DNA of 5,972 bases from Treponema sp. (GTDB lineage Bacteria > Spirochaetota > Spirochaetia > Treponematales > Treponemataceae): positions 8,835 through 14,806 of the forward strand of contig JAAVAM010000033.1 of assembly GCA_014804085.1 (NCBI GenBank). The letters run 5' to 3'. Positions 5,840 to 5,972 of the stretch are shown one piece after another. The notes under the pieces are model-generated. The model searched no databases, had not been told where the DNA came from, and saw only the letters and a program-made list of their open reading frames with translations. A program made the translations under genes and the position numbers. Positions within the stretch are counted from its first letter, which is position 1. Each line of letters starts with the position of its first letter.

Positions 5840-5972
5840 TTTGCCAATCACTCCCCGCCGTGCGGAGCATTGCACGGCAGCCAGTGCGGGCAGGTGTTCC
5901 TTGCGGAGCAGCCCTGCCCGCGCGGCGGCAATTCCGTAATCTGCGCCGGGGTGCGCGGGGTCTGTCGGCTTC
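5840..5972. other. downstream non-coding stretch with two inverted repeats
   Basis: GCCGTGC (5857-5863) pairs with GCACGGC (5872-5878) around an 8-base loop. GTGCGGGCAGG (5884-5894) pairs with CCTGCCCGCGC (5913-5923), ten Watson-Crick pairs plus one T-G, around 18 bases. Neither is followed by a T run, so termination by the usual intrinsic mechanism is doubtful, though they could still mark the 3' end of the lipoprotein mRNA. Several short frames stay open here because the DNA is GC-rich. None has a start with a ribosome binding site, although the tail of a convergent gene from beyond the right edge cannot be excluded. Confidence 0.5.

Overview
The window most resembles a chromosomal segment of a GC-rich spirochaete, probably Treponema-like. 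This is inferred from a lipoprotein with an FLAC lipobox followed by an Asp-rich tether, bacterial Ig-like domains, a homopolymeric G tract inside the signal peptide, and sigma70-type extended -10 promoters (TGnTATACT) that argue against Bacteroidota. The lineage was not tested by any search and is moderately uncertain.

Layout. Positions 1-2242 (minus strand) hold the first 747 codons of a long U32-family protein, now best regarded as a tRNA/rRNA hydroxylation-type enzyme rather than a peptidase; its 3' end lies beyond position 1. Its promoter has its -10 box six bases from the ATG and no ribosome binding site is visible, which predicts a leaderless mRNA. Positions 2243-2946 are a non-coding, repeat-rich gap. 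It holds an 11-bp inverted repeat that makes two back-to-back extended -10 boxes, an 18-bp perfect palindrome, an 11-bp stem with a 3-base loop, and about eleven degenerate tandem copies of a 23-bp unit with an internal CACGnnnCGTG-type dyad. It ends in the promoter, 5'-UTR hairpin and ribosome binding site of the rightward gene.

Positions 2947-5839 (plus strand) hold a large surface lipoprotein: signal peptide, lipobox Cys, Ig-like domain, a CE8 pectinesterase catalytic domain with recognisable catalytic residues, a beta-sandwich, a second Ig-like domain and a terminal beta-rich domain. As sequenced it is out of frame. A run of eight G at 3009-3016 in the signal peptide puts the ATG and signal sequence in one frame and the lipobox plus all later domains in another. 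Seven G (or ten) would restore one continuous protein of 963 (or 964) residues. This looks like a slipped-strand phase-variation switch caught OFF, although a sequencing or assembly error in the homopolymer, or a recent pseudogene, is not excluded. Positions 5840-5972 contain two inverted repeats and no gene I can support.

Functionally the two genes look unrelated and divergently transcribed: one for RNA modification, one for surface attack on pectin. The most interesting point is the gap plus gene start on the right: a repeat array, a promoter, a UTR hairpin and a poly-G switch in front of a polysaccharide-degrading surface lipoprotein.
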